Assembly (NCBI RefSeq): GCF_018829635.1
Contig: NZ_JAHKKG010000001.1
Span: 868,001-932,000, forward strand
Direction of reading: 5' to 3'
Origin: Paractinoplanes bogorensis
GTDB taxonomy: Bacteria > Actinomycetota > Actinomycetes > Mycobacteriales > Micromonosporaceae
DNA: 64,000 nucleotides
The position numbers and the translations under genes were made by a program. Shown in pieces: positions 60,302 through 64,000 of the stretch (the first letter of the stretch is position 1; each line of letters begins with the position of its first letter). The notes below the pieces were generated by a model. That model was not told where the DNA came from. It was given only the letters and a program-made list of their open reading frames with translations, and did not search any database.

Positions 60302-61508
60302 GCAGATCGCGCACGAGCGACATCCCCGTGTGCAGTTCGGTAAAACTCGTGCTCAACGGCGCCGGCCCGATCCGCAAGCCGTCCGGGCGGCGGTAATCGG
60401 GCAGCACACCCCGCTCCCAGAGCCGTTCGAGCAGTGTGTCGAACCCCGGTTTCTGCAACGTCACATGCCCGCCCCGGCGGGCCGGGTCGCGCGGTGACGC
60501 GATGGCCACACCCAGGGGGACCAGCCATTCGTCGGCCAGTTCCAGCGCGTACGCGGAAAGCCGTTGCGATTTCTGCCGGACCGCGGCGATCCCGGCCGAT
60601 TCGAGCATGTCGAGATTGGCGTGCAACGGCACCATGGCCAGGATCGGCGGGGTGCCGCTCAACAGTCCCCGCGCACCCTTGGCGGGCTCGTATCCCGGTC
60701 CCATCTCGAACGACGCCCGGTGCCCGATCCAGCCCTGGATCGGCTGGCGCAATTCGGCCAGCAGATCGTCGCGCACATAGGCGAAGGCGGGCGATCCCGG
60801 TCCGCCGTTGAGGTATTTGTACGTGCAGCCGACGGCCAGGTCCACGCCCCATTCGTCGAGCTCGATCGGCACCGCGCCGACCGAATGGGAAAGGTCCCAC
60901 AGGGTCAGCGCGCCCGCCGCGTGCGCGATCTCGTTGATGGCGGCGACGTCGGCCAGCCAGCCCGACCGGTAGGCGACGTGGCTGAACGAGACCAGCGCCA
61001 CGTCGTCGTCGATCACGTCGGCGACCTGCGCCGGTTCGATGCCGGCGACCGGATCGGTGGTGATCCAGACCAGCTCGAGACCGCGTTCGGCCGCGATTCC
61101 CTCGAGTACGTAGCGGTCGGTGGGGAAATTGTCCTGGTCGATCAGAATCTTCCGCCGGTGCGGGCGCGCGTCGACGGCGGCCCGGGCCAGTTTGTAGAAA
61201 AGCACGGTGGTGGAGTCGGCGATCACCACCTGACCGTTCGCGGCGCCCAGGGCGATGGATCCCAGCCGGTCGCCGAGCGTGATCGGCCATTCCCACCACT
61301 CGTCGGTCCAGCCGCGGATCAGCCGGCCCGCCCACTGTTCGCGGATGAACTCGTCCATCAGTTCGGCGGTGGCTTTCAACGGGCGGCCGAGCGAATTGCC
61401 GTCCAGATAGGAGACGACGTCGGTGGCGAGGAACTGATCCCGGTATGCGGCCAGCGGATCGGCCGCGTCCAGAGCGGTGGGGTCGGTCACCCGAGAAGGC
61501 AACCACAC
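60285..61508 (-). CDS. kynU: Kynureninase
   Basis: 407 residues from a GTG three bases after the YchJ-like gene (GTG 61490 is possible). It has the PLP Lys motif GCTYKYLNGGPG, the YLDGNSLGRP start, the DNFPTDRYVLEG loop and LWDLSHSVGAVP with the PLP-Asp. IQGWIGHRASFEMGPGYEPA is a family signature. It cleaves kynurenine or 3-hydroxykynurenine to anthranilate and Ala. No other kynurenine-pathway gene is in the window. The YchJ-like gene is upstream and probably co-transcribed. Confidence 0.94.
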   Translation of the reverse strand: MWLPSRVTDPTALDAADPLAAYRDQFLATDVVSYLDGNSLGRPLKATAELMDEFIREQWAGRLIRGWTDEWWEWPITLGDRLGSIALGAANGQVVIADSTTVLFYKLARAAVDARPHRRKILIDQDNFPTDRYVLEGIAAERGLELVWITTDPVAGIEPAQVADVIDDDVALVSFSHVAYRSGWLADVAAINEIAHAAGALTLWDLSHSVGAVPIELDEWGVDLAVGCTYKYLNGGPGSPAFAYVRDDLLAELRQPIQGWIGHRASFEMGPGYEPAKGARGLLSGTPPILAMVPLHANLDMLESAGIAAVRQKSQRLSAYALELADEWLVPLGVAIASPRDPARRGGHVTLQKPGFDTLLERLWERGVLPDYRRPDGLRIGPAPLSTSFTELHTGMSLVRDLLSRAD

Positions 61509-61511
61509 GGC

Positions 61512-61919
61512 TCAGATATTGGCGAGCGATCCATCGGTGAGAATCGGTCCCCAGTACGCCCACTGGCCGTCGTTACGCACGAAACGGCTGCGCTCGACCA
61601 TGTCGCCGTTCTTGCCGTGGTCTTTGTAATGGGCCCGGAACTCGACGACACCCTCGTCGTCGAACATGCCCCCACCGGTCGACTCGATGATGTCGAGACC
61701 GGTCCAGCGCAGTTTCGAGTCCGGTTCGATCCGCTCGGGCCGGGTCTTGGGATGCCAGCTGCTGAGCACGTACGCGTCGTCGTCGAGCGCGAACGCCGAA
61801 TAGCGCGACCGCATCAGCGCCTCGGCCGTGGCCGGCGGCTGCCCATGGTGGGCCGGCTCGCAGCATTCCTCGTACGGCAGCCCCCGCCCGCACGGACAGA
61901 GCTTGGTCTTCTGCGCCAT
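61512..61919 (-). CDS. YchJ-like (UPF0225/SEC-C) protein
   Basis: 135 residues from the ATG at 61919 (ATG 61928 is possible). The N-terminal SEC-C zinc motif is LCPCGRGLPYEECC, followed by an NTF2-like YchJ domain (LMRSRYSAFALDDDAYVLSSWHP, VVEFRAHYKDHG). Full-length match to small YchJ proteins, whose role is not well defined. It is coupled to kynU by a 3-base gap. Confidence 0.88.
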   Translation of the reverse strand: MAQKTKLCPCGRGLPYEECCEPAHHGQPPATAEALMRSRYSAFALDDDAYVLSSWHPKTRPERIEPDSKLRWTGLDIIESTGGGMFDDEGVVEFRAHYKDHGKNGDMVERSRFVRNDGQWAYWGPILTDGSLANI

Positions 61920-62029
61920 GAGACCCATCTTGTCAGCCACCCGTCGCTCGACGCCGATCCGGTTCCACGATCGCACCGAGCGGCCGCCCGCGCGGCGCGT
62001 TCACAAGACTCGGCACCAGGGCGCTCGGT

Positions 62030-63427
62030 TCAGCCGGCGGCGCGAGAGCCGAGGATCCGGCGGGCACCACGGCGCACCTCGGGCCGCGGATCGTCGAACA
62101 GCCGCGACAGCAGATCGGCCGGCACCCGTCGCTCGAAGGGCCGCAACGCCCGGGCCGCCTCCCGGATCACCCCAGCCGCCGGATCCTGCAACAGAGGCAA
62201 AAAGCGTTCCACCCGTACGGCGTCAATCGCCACGAGCGCACGCACGGCCGCGGCCCGGATCCGCGGGTCGGGGTGGCTGAGCAACGGCGTGAGCAGCGCC
62301 TCGTCGTCGTAGCGGCCGACTTCGCCCAGACCCGCGACGAGCCCCGGCGTCGGGTGGGCGGTGACGGCCGCCCGGTAGTGGGAGAGCGGGTCGGCGATCC
62401 GAGTGCGGGCGTAGGCGCGCACGAGCGGGGCCGGGTCGTCGGCGGCCGCCGCGACGTCGGCGTCGAGGCCGGAGAAGGCCATCTTGACCAGCGCCGCGAT
62501 GCGGACACCGGAGAAGCGGGACGCCGCCATCCGGCGCAGATCGGCCGTGTCGGCGTGTCGCACCGCCGCCTCGGTGGCGCGCGAGCGGATCACCACGTCG
62601 CCCTCGTGCAGCGCGAAATGCAGCAGCTCGGCCGAGGTCCACCGGTCGAGCTGCTCGCCGACGCCGAAGGCGAGCCGCCGGGGCGCCGGCCGCGGAGAAG
62701 CCATCAGCAGCGGGGCGACCCGATCGAAGTTCGCCGCCGTCGCCGCGCGCACCTGCTCCATCGCCCAGCCACCCCGCATGCGCCCGGCGGTGTGGGCGGC
62801 GATCGGCACCGCGGCCGGCAGGTAGACCTCAGGTTGCTCGGCGAGCAGGGCGGCCACCGCGACTCGGGCCGGCTCCCGCACCGGGCCGACCCAGTCGCCG
62901 CTGCGCAGCACCAGGAACGGCATCACCCCGGGCGCGGGCCGAGCCGCCATGGCCAGCACCGCCTGCTCGCGCACCCGCCCGTCGCGATGCATGGACGCAA
63001 GCGCGAGCAGCTCATGCCCCAGCCCGCCGCGATGCAGGGAAGCCGGCACGGCCAGGTCACGCGCCCGCTCGTCGCGGTGTGAGGAAGCCATCTGGCGTTC
63101 GTGGCCGAAGCTGCGACGGAGGCGTTCCATCAGGCCGGGACCGGAGCCGGAGCTGGGCCGGTCGAGCCCGATCAGGGAGTCGGCCCGCTCCCACCAGGTG
63201 TGGCCGCGGAAGCGATCGTCGAGCTGCGTGACGAGGCGCGGTCGCTCGATCAGCGAGACGAGCGTGACGAGCGGGAACGGTGAGACCACGTCGGTCGGCA
63301 AGGCCGGCGAGATCGGCGAGGCCGGGGATGTCGGTGCGGCCGACGATCGGCCGAGCGCCACGAGCACGGCGTCCAGTGCCTCGCCGCCCCGCCGGGCGGC
63401 CTCGTCGAGCAACGGCGAAGCGGTCAT
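62030..63427 (-). CDS. HEAT-repeat protein
   Basis: 465 residues; CAGGAT six bases before the ATG suggests a leaderless start. After a Pro/Ser-rich segment (SPASPISPALP) it is built of repeated two-helix units with the HEAT pattern, e.g. HPDPRIRAAAVRALVAID, DPAAGVIREAARALRP and DPRPEVRRGARRIL. No catalytic motif or signal peptide. It is likely a cytosolic protein-binding scaffold. Confidence 0.8.
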   Translation of the reverse strand: MTASPLLDEAARRGGEALDAVLVALGRSSAAPTSPASPISPALPTDVVSPFPLVTLVSLIERPRLVTQLDDRFRGHTWWERADSLIGLDRPSSGSGPGLMERLRRSFGHERQMASSHRDERARDLAVPASLHRGGLGHELLALASMHRDGRVREQAVLAMAARPAPGVMPFLVLRSGDWVGPVREPARVAVAALLAEQPEVYLPAAVPIAAHTAGRMRGGWAMEQVRAATAANFDRVAPLLMASPRPAPRRLAFGVGEQLDRWTSAELLHFALHEGDVVIRSRATEAAVRHADTADLRRMAASRFSGVRIAALVKMAFSGLDADVAAAADDPAPLVRAYARTRIADPLSHYRAAVTAHPTPGLVAGLGEVGRYDDEALLTPLLSHPDPRIRAAAVRALVAIDAVRVERFLPLLQDPAAGVIREAARALRPFERRVPADLLSRLFDDPRPEVRRGARRILGSRAAG

Positions 63428-63696
63428 CGGGCCATCCTGCCGGGCCGTCCGGGGATCCGTCCGCTCGTTTTCTGTGCGGGGCGTTATGGAACTGTGGTGT
63501 AAGTCGATGCCGGGGGTTTCGTTGCGGAGAGCGACGGCTTAATCGCTTCACCAGGGGACGGGCGCGCACGCCACGCAACATCGCGGAAACACTCGACCGG
63601 GCGCTTGCAGGGTGGACTGCAAAGATGAACGTCGAAATCTGGAGTGGCTGCAAGTAGCGGTTCGAAATTTGCATTGATCTGACGTAGGATTCCCGC
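63428..63696. promoter_or_regulatory. Divergent promoter region of HEAT and LacI genes
   Basis: 269 bp without a gene. TAGGAT at 63685-63690 lies six bases before the LacI GTG and is its likely -10, giving a leaderless transcript. CAGGAT on the minus strand (63434-63439) serves the HEAT gene in the same way. I find no clear LacI-type palindrome. Confidence 0.5.
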
Positions 63697-64000
63697 GTGA
63701 CCAAACGTCTGGCCGAGGTGGCCAAGAAGGCGGGCGTCAGCGAGGCGACCGTCAGCCGGGTGCTCAACGGGCGCAGTGGCGTGAGCGAGGCGACCCGGGC
63801 GTCGGTGCTGACCGCGCTCGATGTGCTCGGCTACGAGCGGCCGACCAAGTTGCGCGGCGAGCGTGGCCGGCTGGTCGGGCTCGTGTTGCCCGAGCTGCAA
63901 AACCCGATCTTCCCGGCCCTGGCCGAGGTGGTCACCGCCTCGCTGGCTCAGCGCGGGTTCACGCCGCTGCTGGCGGCCCGCACGATCGGCGGTGTGCCCG
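63697..64000 (+). CDS. LacI-family regulator (partial, runs off the window)
   Basis: GTG start, then the LacI helix-turn-helix (TKRLAEVAKKAGVSEATVSR, then VLNGRSGVSEATRASV) and hinge (VLGYERPTKLRGERG). The first beta strand of the sugar-binding domain is LVGLVLPELQNPIFPALAEV. About 101 residues are inside the window. It probably controls a carbohydrate locus beyond the right edge. Confidence 0.93.
   Translation, partial: MTKRLAEVAKKAGVSEATVSRVLNGRSGVSEATRASVLTALDVLGYERPTKLRGERGRLVGLVLPELQNPIFPALAEVVTASLAQRGFTPLLAARTIGGVP

Overview
The window is about 64 kb of very GC-rich DNA. Genes are densely packed, GTG starts are frequent, and neighbouring genes often share 4-bp ATGA/GTGA junctions. Together with Tat and Sec exoenzymes carrying CBM2, ricin and discoidin modules, Mop/TOBE regulators and many promoters lying directly on the start codon, this points to a filamentous actinomycete, most likely Micromonosporaceae (Actinoplanes-like). 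The genus is an inference from gene content. I see no rRNA, tRNA, insertion sequence, prophage or CRISPR array.

Layout. 0-3 kb: end of a membrane protein, a NuoF-like flavo-FeS protein and a 3-Cys ferredoxin (redox operon), converging on a PhoA-type alkaline phosphatase that has a candidate PHO box. 3-7.5 kb: an unknown membrane protein, then a c-di-GMP-I riboswitch directly in front of a large secreted Calx-beta protein. 7.6-12 kb: a TetR-controlled heterodimeric ABC exporter. 12-17.3 kb: a membrane PAS-GGDEF-EAL protein, an LTA-synthase-like sulfatase and a membrane-anchored discoidin protein. 17.4-18.2 kb: two DnaA-box sequences and a gene-free array with a 192-bp period. 18.3-25.4 kb: a secreted protein, GNAT, CbiZ, DUF1684, the molybdate operon (regulator-modA-modB-modC) and a methyltransferase. 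25.4-31.8 kb: MarR with two operators facing an epoxide-hydrolase-like gene, VOC, a Tat-exported glycosidase, SDR/XRE, and a Panacea (DUF4065) antitoxin-like gene overlapping a 98-codon unknown gene. 31.8-37.2 kb: GNAT/APH/Bcr-type efflux, a second MFS, a membrane protein and DinB. 37.2-41.6 kb: NAD kinase-GNAT fusion, REC-thioredoxin-reductase-like protein and cNMP-histidine kinase. 41.7-45.8 kb: secreted serine protease and GH64 glucanase. 45.8-54.2 kb, minus strand: GCS2/ATP-grasp fusion, asparagine-synthetase-like amidotransferase, S9 peptidase and a NACHT NTPase. 54.3-64 kb: sugar epimerase, SulP-carbonic anhydrase fusion, NmrA, a tandem-domain secreted protein, TetR, kynureninase, YchJ, a HEAT-repeat protein and the start of a LacI regulator.

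How the parts may work together. The c-di-GMP riboswitch and the GGDEF-EAL enzyme 7.5 kb away suggest that the second messenger controls the cell-surface Calx-beta protein. The GCS2/ATP-grasp, AsnB and S9 genes look like a small operon making and trimming an amidated peptide-like metabolite. Best candidates for something undescribed: the 192-bp hairpin array (17.54-18.15 kb), the Panacea-linked 98-residue protein, and the GCS2/ATP-grasp-AsnB-S9(-NACHT) operon.
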